Shown: one piece after another, positions 34,640 through 47,202 of the stretch
How positions within the stretch are numbered: the stretch's first letter is position 1
How the letters are laid out: each line of letters begins with the position of its first letter
Source: Galaxea fascicularis
Taxonomy: Eukaryota > Cnidaria > Anthozoa > Scleractinia > Euphylliidae
Reading direction: 5' to 3'
Assembly: GCA_948470475.1 (NCBI GenBank)
Contig: OX419343.1
Location: forward strand, 11,389,379 to 11,453,378
DNA: 64,000 nucleotides
The notes under the pieces: model-generated
What the model was told of the DNA's origin: nothing
The model's database searches: none
The model's input: only the letters and a program-made list of their open reading frames with translations
Program-made: the position numbers and the translations under genes

Positions 34640-37600
34640 AAATTTTGCCATAGCGATTACGACTAGACTATCGGAGCTGTGTTACTTACAAGCGTATCAA
34701 CATAATAGAGTCCAGCTTAACAAAAGTCTTCAAGCTGGCCTTAAAAAGAATCAACTAAAATTTTCTGTACCAAACATCTTTCTTTAAAATTTGTAAAGTT
34801 CCAAATGTCGTAAAATAAAGTTTAGAGTGTCTTCGGACCAGATAATTTCTTGCAGATGGTGATGGTGAAAAATGCGGCATTTTAGCGCGAGCCCACCATC
34901 TGAAATTTACTTCATTGACGGCTACTGTTTTTGGCCTCTTCAAGGGAATCATTGTTTCTGGCATCGACTACATCTTAAAGTTCTCTTTTCTCAAAAACTG
35001 CTACATTTTGTAAAGTTTTGGGCTTCCATTCTACATGTCCACGAAGTAGTCTTCAGGCCGTCGAGTGACTCCTGCACGCCACAAAGTAGTGTCCGGCACG
35101 GCAATAAACATGGTTGAATACGAGTACTACATGCTAAATTGTGTCAGGTGAAACACTTGAAAAATGAATATTGTTATTCAAATCGTTGTTTGAGTGCGAT
35201 TGGTTCAATATTTGCTCTGCGAATGCGACTAGATTGAAGGAGCCGTGTTACTAACGGGTCGGGCGCATTAACGAAAAAAGTGTAGCGTAACAAAAGTTTG
35301 CAGTTCGGCGTTGCAAGGCGTCAATGTTAATTTTGTGTACCGGCTGCATTTTGTCTCAAATTGTTCAATTTTGAAAATGTCGTAAAATAGAGCTTAGAGT
35401 GTCTTTGGACCAGATAATTTCTTGCAGTTACTGTAATGGTTATGGTCATGGTGAAAAACAGGCCCTTTTTACCACACGCTTACCACCTAAAATTTCCTTT
35501 ATTGAAGGCTTTATCTCTGCACATCGTGAAGTAATGTTCATACTATTGTTGTAATCTTATCGGGCCCTTGTCTCACAAACTGTTCCATTTACTTAAAGGT
35601 TTGGTCTCTTTCCACATGTAATAGTTCAAGTGCCGTTTTAGTGTCAAGTACTGATATGCATCCCAGTTTTATCAGTTGTGCAGTTGGATATAACTTACTG
35701 GCAAGGTACCGGTTTGGGAAATGTTACTGTAATAAACTTTACATTTCTATGTTGGTACATGAAGTGATTGAGTGAGATGAACTCAATTTTCCCGTGATAA
35801 GTAAATCTAGCCGGCATACGGATAATGCGTCGAGTAACAGAGGTATCAAAGCAAACGGTGTACTGTATCAGGAGTATTCAAGCGCGGTGTTATACAGCAA
35901 GAAAATTAGTTCCGTAGTACGAATTAATTTGACTGAAATTAGAAAGCTTAAAAGCGTTCTAAAGGCGACTTTATGGTGTAAATAGTATGAAACGCGTAAA
36001 GTTTGCGGCTTGCTTTCTGCGGTTGTTGTTGTAATGGTGAAAAATGTGCCATTTTAGCGCGAACCCACCATCTAAAATTTACTTCATTGACGGCTACTGT
36101 TTTTGGCCTCTTCAAGGGAATCATTGTTTCTGGCATTGACTACATCTTAAAGTTCTCTTTTCTCACAAACTGCTACATTTTGTAAAGTTTTGTGGTTGCA
36201 TTCTACACGAAGTAGTCTTCAGGCCGTCGAGTGACTCCTGCACGCCACAAAGTAGTGTCCGGCACGGCAATAAACATGGTTGAATACGAGTACTTCATGC
36301 TGAATTGCGTCAGGTGAAACACTTGAAAAGTGAATATTATTCTTCAAATCGTTGTTTGAGTACGATTGGTTCAATATTTGCTCTGCGAATGCGACTAGAT
36401 TGAAGGAGCCGTGTTACTAACGGGTCGGGCGCATTAACGAAAAAGAGTGTAGCGTAACAAAAGTTTGCAGTTCCGCGTTGCAAGGCGTCAATGTTAATTT
36501 TGTGTACCGGCTGCATTTTGTTTCAAATTGCTCAATTTTGAAAATGTCGTAAAATAGAGCTTAGAGTGTCTTTGGACAAGATAATTTCTTGCAGTTACTG
36601 TAGTGGTTATGGTCATGGTGAAAAATGCGCCATTTTAGCGCGAGCCCACCATCTAAAATTTACTTCATTGACGGCTAGCTACTGTTTTTGGCCTCTTCAA
36701 AGGAATCATCGTCTCTGGCATCGACTACATGTTACAGTTCTCTTTTCTCACAAACTGCTACATTTTGCAAAGTTTTGTGGTTGCATTCTACACGAAGTAG
36801 TCTTCAGGCCGTCGAGTGACTACTGCACGCCACAAGGTAGTGTCCGGCACGGCAATAAACATGGTTGAATACGAGTGCATGCTAAATTGTGTCGGGTGAA
36901 ACACTTGAATATTGAGTGAATATTGTTCTTCAAATCGTTGTTTGAGTGCGATTTGTTCAATATTTGCTGTGCGAATGCGACTAGATTGAAGGAGCCGTGT
37001 TAAAACTAACGGGTCGGGCGTGTTAACGAAAAAGAGTGTAGCGTAACAAAAGTTTGCAGTTCGTCGTTTCAAGGCGTCAATGTTAATTTTGTGTACCCGC
37101 TGCATTTGTTTTAAATTGTTCAATTTTGAAAATGTCGTAAAATAGAGCTTAGAGTGTCTTTGGACCAGATAATTTCTTGCTTACTGCAATGGTTATGGTC
37201 ATGGTGAAAAACAGGCCCTTTTTACCACACGCTTATTACCACCTAAAATTTCCTTTATTGAAGGTTTTCTCTCTGCACATCGTGAAGTAATGTTCATACT
37301 ATTGTTGTAATCTTATCGGGCCCTTGTCTCACAAACTGTTCCATTTACTTAAAGGTTTGGTCTCTTTCCACATGTAATAGTTCAAGTGCCGTTTTAGTGT
37401 CAAGTACTGATATGCATCCCAGTTTTATCAGTTGTGCAGTTGGATATAACTTACTGGCAAGGTGCCGGTTTGGGAAATGTTACTGTAATAAACTTTACAT
37501 TTCTATGTTGGCAAATAAAGGGATTGAGTGAGATGAACTCAATTTTCCCGTGATAAGTAAATCTAGCCGGCACACGGATAATGCGTCGAGTAACAAAGGT

Positions 37601-39816
37601 ATCGAAGCAAACGGTGTACTGTATCAGGAGTATTCAAGCGCGCCGGGCGTTATACATCAAGAAAATTAGTTCCGTAGAACGAATTAATTTGACGGAAATT
37701 AGAAAGCTTAAAAGCGTTCTAAAGGCGACTTTATGGTGTAAATAGTATGAAACGCGTAAAGTTTGCGGCTTGCTTTCTGCGGTTGTTGTTGTAATGGTGA
37801 AAATTGCGCCATTTTAGCGCGAACCCACCATCTAAAATTTACTTCATTGACAGCTACTGTTTTTGGCCTCTTCAAGAGAATCATTGTTTCTGGCATCTAC
37901 TACATGTTACAGTCCTCTTTTCTCACAAACTGCTACATTTTGCAAAGTTTTGTGGTTGCATTCTACACGAAGTAGTCTTCAGGCCGTCGAGTGACTACTG
38001 CACGCCACAAAGTAGTGTCCGGCACAATAAACATGGTTGAATACTAGTACATGCTAAATTGTGTCAGGTGAAACACTTGAAAAGTGAATATTGTTCTTCA
38101 AATTGTTGTTTAAGTACGATTGGTTCAACATTTGCTCTGCGAATGTGACTAGATTGAAGGATCCGTGTTACTAACGGGTCGGGCGTGTTAACGAAAAAGA
38201 GTGTAGCGTAACAAAAGTTTGCAGTTTGGCGTTTGTTAATTTTGTGTACCGGCTGCATTTGTTTTAAATTTTTCAACTTTGAAAATGTCGTAAAATAGAG
38301 TTTAGAGTGTCTTTGGACCAGATAATTTCTTGTTTACTGTAGTGGTGATGGTCATGGTAAAAAATGCGCCATTTTAGCGCGAGCCCACCATCTAAAATTT
38401 ACTTCATTGACGGCTACTGTTTCTGGCCTCTTCAAAGGAATCATCGCCTCTGACATCGACTACATGTTGCAGTCCTCTTTTCTCACAAACTGCTACATTT
38501 TGCAAAGTTTTGTGGTTCCATTCTACACGAAGTAGTCTTCAGGCCGTCGAGTGACTTCTGCACGCCACAAAGTAGTGTCCGGCACGGCAATAAACATGGT
38601 TGAATACTAGTACATGCTAAATTGTGTCAGGTGAAACACTTGAACAGTGAATATTGTTCTTCAAATTTTTGTTTGAGTACGATTGGTTCAATATTTGCTC
38701 TGCCAATGCGACTAGATTGAAGGATCCGTGTTACTAACGGGTTGGGCGTGTTAACGAAAAAGAGTGTAGCGTAACAAAAGTTTGCAGTTCGTCGTTACAA
38801 GTCGTCAATGTTAATTGTGTGTACCCGCTGCATTTGTTTTAAATTGTTCAATTTTGAAAATGTCGTAAAATAGAGTTAAGAGTGTCTTTTGACCAGATAA
38901 TTTCTTGCTTACTGTAATGGTTATGGTCATGGTGAAAAACAGGCCCTTTTTACCACACGCTTACCACCTAAAGTTTACTTTATTGAAGGCTTTATCTTTG
39001 CACATCGTGAAGTAATGTTCATACTATTGTTGTAATCTTATTGGGCCCTTGTCTCACAATATTTCTGAGCTTACTGGCACTGTGTCGCTGACAAAATCGA
39101 CTTTTTTAGATTTAGGTGTTCCTCCGGACATGTTATCTCCAAAACGAAGTCGGTGACCCCCTATCTTTTTTACATTTCTGACAGAACTAACACATCATCT
39201 TACAGTCGTAAAAGTCTTAGAAAGAAATCAACCCTTTGAAAATTTCACGTGAACGTCCTTAAATCTCTTATAATCACAGCCACCTAGGAAGCTCAATGTA
39301 AACTGAAAATAATCTCACTTAATCACATCATTTATAGAGAGTATGTAACCAATCTCTAGAGATTCGAATGACATTGGGTTCGCGGTCATGTTGGCGGACA
39401 ATAACGAGAGAAGCTAGTGAGAAATCTTTTGTTCACCGTACACCAACATGGGGGTGATGACATAACGCGTATACCCCCTGATTAGAGAGCTTAAAGACGA
39501 AGGCGACGGCAAGAAGAACACCACGAAACAATAGGCTTAATAAGCAAAAACAATACTCTGTGCGTGCGTTTTAGATTTATGTACACTTCTTTGTCGTCCT
39601 CAGGAAAACACCAACGTGAAATGGGCAAATTTTAGGTTTTAATGAGAACGTGAGCGTATGACGGTGAACTCTTCATTATTTTTCCCAACTTCAGTGCCGT
39701 TTTTACTAATTTACCTCCACAAAACTTCGCCAGCATTTTACAAGTTAAACCAGTGGAAAAGCTCGCGAAGAGTTACGATAACTAGAAGTCTATATTTCGA
39801 AGTGACGGTTCCGTTA

Positions 39817-39865
<49 letters not shown>

Positions 39866-41753
39866 TACACCTCTCTAATTGACACTTCCCAAATCGACAC
39901 CTTGCCAGTACGTTATATCCAACTGCACAACTGATAAAACTGGGATGCATATCAGTACTTGACACTAAAACGGCCCTTGAACTATTACATGTAGGAAGTG
40001 ACCAAACCTTTAAGTAAATGGAACAGTTTGTGAGACAAGGGCCCAATAAGATTACAACAATAGTATGAACATTACTTCACGATGTGCAACGATAAAGCCT
40101 TCAATAAAGTAAACTTTAGGTTGTAAGCGTGTGGTAAAAAGGGCCTGTTTTTCACCATGACCATAACCATTACAGTAAGCAAGAAATTATCTGGTCAAAA
40201 GACACTCTTAACTCTATTTTACGACATTTTCAAAATTGAACAATTTAAAACAAATGCAGCGGGTACACACAATTAACATTGACGACTTGTAACGACGAAC
40301 TGCAAACTTTTGTTACGCTACACTCTTTTTCGTTAACACGCCCAACCCGTTAGTAACACGGATCCTTCAATCTAGTCGCATTGGCAGAGCAAATATTGAA
40401 CCAATCGTACTCAAACAAAAATTTGAAGAACAATATTCACTGTTCAAGTGTTTCACCTGACACAATTTAGCATGTACTAGTATTCAACCATGTTTATTGC
40501 CGTGCCGGACACTACTTTGTGGCGTGCAGTAGTCACTCGACGGCCTGAAGACTACTTCGTGTAGAATGGAACCACAAAACTTTGCAAAATGTAGCAGTTT
40601 GTGAGAAAAGAGGACTGCAACATGTAGTCGATGTCAGAGGCGATGATTCCTTTGAAGAGGCCAGAAACAGTAGCCGTCAATGAAGTAATTTTTAGATGGT
40701 GGGCTCGCGCTAAAATGGCGCATTTTTTACCATGACCATCACCACTACAGTAAACAAGAAATTATCTGGTCCAAAGACACTCTAAACTCTATTTTACGAC
40801 ATTTTCAAAGTTGAAAAATTTAAAACAAATGCAGCCGGTACACAAAATTAACAAACGCCAAACTGCAAACTTTTGTTACGCTACACTCTTTTTCGTTAAC
40901 ACGCCCGACCCGTTAGTAACACGGATCCTTCAATCTAGTCACATTCGCAGAGCAAATCTTGAATCAATCGTACTTAAACAACAATTTGAAGAACAATATT
41001 CACTTTTCAAGTGTTTCACCTGACACAATTTAGCATGTACTAGTATTCAACCATGTTTATTGTGCCGGACACTACTTTGTGGCGTGCAGTAGTCACTCGA
41101 CGGCCTGAAGACTACTTCGTGTAGAATGCAACCACAAAACTTTGCAAAATGTAGCAGTTTGTGAGAAAAGAGGACTGTAACATGTAGTAGATGCCAGAAA
41201 CAATGATTCCCTTGAAGAGGCCAAAAACAGTAGCCGTCAATGAAGTAAATTTTAGATGGTGGGTTCGCGCTAAAATGGCACATTTTTCACCATTACAACA
41301 ACAACCGCAGAAAGCAAGCCGCAAACTTTACGCGTTTCATACTATTTACACCATAAAGTCGCCTTTAGAACGCTTTTAAGCTTTCTAATTTCAGTCAAAT
41401 TAATTCGTTCGTACGGAACTAATTTTCTTGATGTATAACACCCGGCGCGCTTGAATACTCCTGATACAGTACACAGTTTGCTTTGATACCTTTGTTACTC
41501 GACGCATTATCCGTGTGCCGGCTAGATTTACTTATCACGGGAAAATTGAGTTCATCTCACTCAATCCCTTTATTTGCCAACATAGAAATGTAAAGTTTAT
41601 TACAGTAACATTTCCCAAACCGATACCTTGCCAGTAAGTTATATCCAACTGCACAACTGATAAAACTGGGATGCATATCAGTACTTGACACTAAAACGGC
41701 CTTTGAACTATTACATGTGGAAAGAGACCAACCCTTTAAGTAAATGGAACGGT
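34640..41753. repeat. Palindromic satellite block, second copy (reversed)
   Basis: Reverse complement of 18840-25956, with the 1.7-kb inverted arms at 37334-39052 and 40035-41753 and the hexanucleotide at about 39811-39865. A 3-bp indel (ACAACTACAATAG versus ACAACAATAG, near 25045 / 35550) separates the copies. Confidence 0.85.
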
Positions 41754-42715
41754 TTGTGCAATTAAGTCTTTGCCAAATATTATTTAAGTGGACCTATTGA
41801 TTGAACTTAAGTCAACTGGTGAGGTTCCATAAAGAACAAGTTCGCATTTAGCGACCATACTTTCACACGCCTTGCAGCCGCAAGATGGCAGGATTCGACG
41901 TCCCATTCATAGAAATCTTGATTTTTTTTTTTTTTTTAACTTTCCACATTGATTTCTTGATCATTTTTGGACAACGCAGAGATAATTGTAAATAAAATCT
42001 GTTCAGTCTGGAAAGAAAAGTAGGGGTCACCGACCATTTACGAGAGTAAACTGAAGGCGAAGGGGATGCAACAGCTACCATCCTTATACTTGCTTAGCTT
42101 TCTTTCTCATTGCACGTGCTGGATGGCTAACGTGGCATGACCTTGCATCATGGATTTCGTGCGCAGTAGGGATGCGCGTGAACAATTAGCGCAAATAATC
42201 GTGTTTGATCCTTTATTAAAAACTACAAGTAAATTTTGTCTTCTTTTCGTTCTTCTTCTCTTTATTCACTTCTCCTTCTCCTTCATCACTCCTCCTGCAA
42301 CAAAAAAATTGTTTTAGACGTTTGCTTTTTTTCCCCCAAGGGATGTGTGCAGCACACGCAAACAGAAACAGTCATCGTCTGGTTTTAGTAGAATGAACCA
42401 AAGAAACGAGGAAGAAAAAAAGACTAATACCGCTCTGATTTCATCTCTCTGCCAATTTCCCATTTGATCAAGATTTTACAATGAGTACTCCCCTCTTCCT
42501 GCTGTCTCCCCAGCTACAAGGCTGTTAGAATGCCAAGTTGTGTTTTTGTTTTGTTTTGTTTTTCAGTTAATGAAGTCACACCTATCTTTGGTGAAAACAT
42601 TGGGAATTTGTTGGTCTTTAGTAAAACATACCTCACATTATGTCAAAGATGATTTATCATGACTTACATTTGCAATAACAAAGACTTTGTAGTCCCCCAA
42701 AGAGGGAGGACCGAC

Positions 42716-43501
42716 CTACTTTAGCAGTAGGTTGGTGTTTGGGCCAATGGGCCCACACCTCTTCAGTCTGGCCGAGGTGTGCACCCACTTGCCAGCGTTA
42801 CTTGATGCTTCCCGCAAGGCGCCATACTTTACAATGAAGGACTTTCTGTTCTGAAAAGGAAAATGAATTTCACATTATTCATTACATTTATCACCACTCA
42901 ACGTTCAAAGAGATTTAAAATCCAAGCTAACAGTTCCGGCGAAGGAACTGTATTCCCCTTAATGAAAAGGAATAGTATAATTCACTGAAATGGGGTCATT
43001 GGTTGTTTACTCGCAAGCTTCGGCAGGGAGAGAGGAGGCTATGGCCCAGGGCTGTTGGCCCACAGAACAGAAAAGGGGACTACGGACCTCCCACTGATTA
43101 AAACTGCATTTCCTGTTTAAAAAATAATAATAATAAGCCTCCCTCTCTAACACCTAAAATTAACAAGAGAAATAGAGGAAATGAATTACCATACCAGCTA
43201 TACTGACCACCTTTTTTTTAGCAATATTAAACTCACATAATTTATGTACACTGAATGCATATCACCACTGTTATTATAAGTTTATATAAAAAAAAAACAT
43301 CCAAGTTGATGTGCCTTTTAACAGCTACAGTGTTCATGTACCTGTATGTGTCATGTTTACAGAGGGCCCTCATGCAGCCACCTCATCACCTCGCTGCTTG
43401 TGACAGGAGCATGAGTAAATCCACTCAATCCCATCATTATCATCCTCATTTTCTGAGAGAAATGGACATCCTTTTCTCAGAAGAGAGGTGTAGCGTGTCT
43501 C
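42716..43501 (-). pseudogene. Two-exon gene remnant, second copy
   Basis: Mirror of 17093-17878: exons 43382-43501 and 42716-42850, same frame and same TAG. On the minus strand here, the same strand as the A genes of the intact element. Confidence 0.4.
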
Positions 43502-43688
43502 CTGTATAACAAAAGGAAATTTGACTTAGTTAAAACATTAATTTTATTGTAGCTATAACTATACCTTTTTTATAACATAGCTGATAAATTCGTGTAGTTA
43601 CATTGAACTTTAAAAGCATGCCTCATATTCCTATTATGTACGCTGATGATGTAGGAGAGGGAATTTTTCTTTAGACAATATTCAAACT

Positions 43689-44440
43689 ACTGTGTTGAAA
43701 ACAATATTTTATTGGTTCATGCATCAAAGGTGAGTTCATCTACCATGGAGATATGAAGCACTTGGGAAGTTGGAGAGCACGTAAGAAGGTAGTGTTGACC
43801 TGGGCTATGTCTTGAGCAACTCTTACACATCTTTCATGCTCTCCAAACTTCCTGCATGGTTCATATCTCAATGAACACACCGTGAAACATTTAACCAATA
43901 GCTGTTATTGAACTTATCAGCGGTTATCAGTTCTCCTTTGCGTTGCCCCCATTCGCATGCTGGGGTAAAGTACCAAGATGAAAACGAAACAACGTCCATG
44001 AAGTAGCCAACACAGTCTCCAGACTTGAATCTAGCCGAAATTGCTGCTAAGGAAACTTTGCAACTCCATTCATGATCGACTAGACAATGTCAATAAAATG
44101 AAGAACCAACTCTTTAAATATTGAGGTCATTGCAATCCTCGATGCGTCGCGAAATGCGCCAAAACGCGAGGAAAAACGGAAACAAACGCCGGCATATTGA
44201 AAGTGAAATGTCTCTTGACTGTAGCATTCAGGTATCTAATAGAGAAGCTTTACAATTCAATTCCTGGTTGACTAAACAATGTAATTAAAACGAAGAACCA
44301 TCTCACTAAATATTGAGGTCATTGCCACCCTCGATGGGTCGCAAACTGTGCCAAACCTAAACGTAAGGAAAAACGGAAACAAACACCGCCATATTGAAAG
44401 TGACAAATATTTCATGTCCCTTGTAGCATTCAGTTATATT
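43689..44440. repeat. Foldback and tandem duplication, second copies
   Basis: 43689-43914 mirrors the foldback at 16680-16905, and 44044-44440 mirrors the two-copy tandem at 16154-16550. Confidence 0.55.
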
Positions 44441-44854
44441 GTCCCCTGAATGTAGGAATCATGCGAGTTTACCGTGTTCAGCGTTTGATAAATAACGCTT
44501 CGCGTGATCTGCCAACATCGTTTTACCAGTAAGTAACTGTTAACTGTCGATAAAGACCTACTATTCCAGTCTTAAACTGTAGTCAAAAAATCATTTAATG
44601 AGAGTTGAGATAAAACTCCACACGGCCTATAACTTACCAAACTACACGTATCTTCCTTATCGGAACTCGAATTATGGACCTGTGATTGGAGCGCAATCAC
44701 TAAAATCGCTTGGCCATTCTCTTCTCCTCGGCATCATTCACGGCATCCGACTGCATTAGCTTGCTCACTGGTGCTTCACGTTCCTTCACATCACTTACGA
44801 TTGTGCACGAAACTGACCAGTGGAATCGCAGTCTCGTGGTACAAGAAAGGGCCT

Positions 44855-45064
44855 TTTGGGTCCCATATCCTCATTTGTACCATGGTAACCCTCCCCAAAA
44901 GTGACCCGTTTTATGCCTCGCATATCAAGGCACGGTCTGTTATCAAATTACCTATGACCTACGAGTGGCCCTTGTCTGCCATCGTGGCTATAAAATCGAC
45001 AGAGTAACCGGATAGATTTAATCCGGAGGTCACTAGTTCGATTCCAACCTAGGTCATAAATGTT
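44855..45064 (+). repeat. tRNA-derived SINE-like fragment, second copy
   Basis: Mirror of 15530-15739. The B-box-like AGTTCGATTCC reads on the plus strand near 45035-45045. Confidence 0.35.
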
Positions 45065-46493
45065 TTTTCCTTTGTGTCGCGTGGTTCCTTGATTCCCGGG
45101 CTAACGCTCAATAGGTTTTACGGCGTATCTTAGGCAGTCAATTTTCACATCAGAATTCTCACGTTTTTCTATGACTGCTGTGATGGCTAAGCTCAAATAA
45201 ATCATCTGCGAAAAACTTAACGCGCTTTCACTGTAGAATGAATATCGAACTTGTCCAATCGTATCCTGTGTCCAGCAAAAAAAGAGCACTAAAGTCCGTC
45301 ACAATTCTTCAGACATAGTTATGGCAGGTCGCCACAAAAGGGTCGCACTTGTCGCTACGGGAGTCTTGGAGGTCGCACGTGTGAGACATAAATGATATTT
45401 GAAACCGGACTGTCAACTCTTAATATTTCATGCGCGAAAAGAGCGCCAAATACAATTAGTAGACATGAGGCTGGTGCTAGTTTTTTTTAGCAACATTTCT
45501 TCAATCTCTGTTTAATTTGTTCAATGTACAAAACCTTATTGGTTTGTACGTATTGTGCAACATTCACCAACGGCAAATGACGGCTGCGAGGTCGAAGGCT
45601 GCGAGTCTTGAGAAAACATCTGCGAGCTAAAGGGTAAAAACAAGCCATCCCCATACTGAGAATAATCAGGTGAATAGTGCGCACTTGTCGCAGGCACGCG
45701 ATGACAGATTTTATGTCCAATGTAAACACCAAAAGCGTTAGTGCGACCCCTGCCATAATTATTTCACCTCCTTGCAATTCATAACTATGTAAAAGACCAA
45801 TGGGGCGTCGGCGACGCATTAATGTCTAGTGATAGTGATAATTGTGGTATTGCTAATTACCATAGTGTCTGTGCAGTGCACTCCATTAAGTAATCAATTT
45901 TGTAACACTTCAGCTCAGTGTAATGAAAAAATTATTTTTAAAGATATTCATGTTTTAGGGATCACATCCTCAACCAGTCTTTTTCTGGTATTTCTGGTAT
46001 GCGCCAGATGTTGCTATTGGCAGTGCTTTGAAAGATATTATTTTGAATTCAAAGGAGACAATTGAAAATGACTTAGAAAGCCGTTTTTGGTATAACCGGC
46101 TCCTGTATTTTTTTTTGCTTTCTTTTGTTTTAAAATGTTCACTTTTTGCTGTTCTTTTTGTTATTGGGGAGATTGGATAGAATTGCTGCACACCGGCATT
46201 TTTTGCATTAGATCGTATCAACAGTCTTCATTTAAGTGACCGTGCATATCTGTCACATAAAAAAATCTTATTGTATGTTATATTATGCTACTAAGGAGGC
46301 CATAATTCTGCACTAGTTGATAATTAGTCAATCTTTCAAGGTGGAAAAATTGTGCATTGTTATTGCATCAAACTTTTTCACCAGACACTCATTTTACAGG
46401 AAAGCGCACATCCTACTTGGCAACAAGCAAGCCATTTTTTTTATAAGAGAGAGAGCTCGTTACATAGGCAGTGCGCAACCTCCGAAAATTGTC
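45065..46493. other. No gene supported (mirror of 14101-15529)
   Basis: Same content as the mirrored stretch, including the 110-codon frame on the minus strand (45487-45819), which is not accepted as a gene. Confidence 0.4.
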
Positions 46494-46897
46494 GCCATGC
46501 AGAATTTTTGCATGGTGAAGTTATGGCAACTTATGACATTTGCCAGTGGACAGTCAGCATGCAGAATTTTTGCGTGCTGAAAGAACTGACATAGCCTGTG
46601 GACAAAACTCCTTGGTTATTCAGTATGCAAAAGTTTTGCACAGTGAGCTCAGTGGTCAGTCAGCATGCAGAATTTTTGCGTGCTGAAAGAACTGACATAG
46701 CCTGTCGACAAAACTCCTTGGGTATTCAGTATGGAAAAGTTTTGCACAGTGAGCTTAGTGGACAGTCAGCATGCAGAAGTTTTGCGTGGTGAGAGAACTC
46801 GCATAGCCTGTGGACAAAACTCCTTGGTTATTCAGTATGAAACATTTTTGCACAGTGAGCTCAGTGGACAGTCAGCATGCAGAATTTTTGCATGGTG
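46494..46897. repeat. Subterminal array, 106-bp units, second copy
   Basis: Reverse complement of 13697-14100. One core differs by a single base (A at 13815 versus the complement of G at 46779), turning GCAAAAATTCTGC into GCAAAACTTCTGC. Confidence 0.85.
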
Positions 46898-47165
46898 AAC
46901 AGAATTCAAGATATAACCGGTGTATTTCTCCAATGTGCGAGCTAGTCATATAAAATACAAACTCAGGAGATAATCAGAACCCGAAATCGATGCCTTCTCG
47001 GCTGATGGTTAATTTTACACAACTTACTCTACCTTTTTAAATGGATTGTTGAAATAAAGGCGTTTCTAACTAAAAAAACAAAAAGGCAGCAAAAATTTGT
47101 AGTTTTACCCTGACTCCAGTTGACACTCCGACAGATTTCCCATGTTTTTAAAGGAAAATACCAAT

Positions 47166-47198
47166 TTTGGAAAAACACATTTTAGTTTGGAACACGTT
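47166..47198 (-). repeat. Terminal inverted repeat (right outer end)
   Basis: Reverse complement of the 33-bp TIR, ending GGAACACGTT and followed by GGTC at 47199-47202, which matches the left outer flank. Confidence 0.85.
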
Positions 47199-47202
47199 GG
47201 TC
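47199..47202. repeat. Outer target-site duplication GGTC (right)
   Basis: Partner of 4705-4708. The inferred empty site reads ACAATGGTCAGGATG. Confidence 0.7.

Larger units (their letters stand above)
4709..47198. mobile_element. Composite giant TIR transposon locus (A-B-A-B reversed)
   Basis: A 42,490-bp locus bounded by the same 33-bp TIR and GGTC. It consists of module A (4709-13395), module B (13396-25956), a near-identical direct copy of A (25957-34639, offset exactly 21,248) and B reversed (34640-47198). The TIR recurs at 13396 and 25957 inside. The intact element is the right 21,242 bp. The extra A and flipped B cannot arise by simple nesting. The AAAT duplication at both new internal junctions points to an aberrant transposition that used ends from two sister copies. 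An assembly artefact is the main alternative, but it would not create a target duplication. Confidence 0.8.
25957..47198 (+). mobile_element. Intact 21.24-kb TIR transposon (superfamily not assigned)
   Basis: 21,242 bp bounded by 33-bp TIRs (25957-25989 and 47166-47198, reversed). In order: subterminal array, minus-strand gene segments, nested Kolobok-like element, first exons of the gene, satellite block, gene remnant, SINE-like fragment and second subterminal array. Non-specific 4-bp target duplications are known for Academ, Ginger and Sola elements, but no diagnostic transposase was recognised, so none is claimed. The A/B(reversed) junction at 34640 is continuous here, with a single AAAT, and represents the ancestral arrangement. 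Confidence 0.75.

Noticed and set aside
4709..47198. Polinton/Maverick or giant-virus-like element
   Set aside because: A 6-bp duplication (TGGTCA) can be read at the outer ends if the TIR is shortened by one base, but the internal junctions then fail; no polymerase B, integrase or capsid-like frame was seen.
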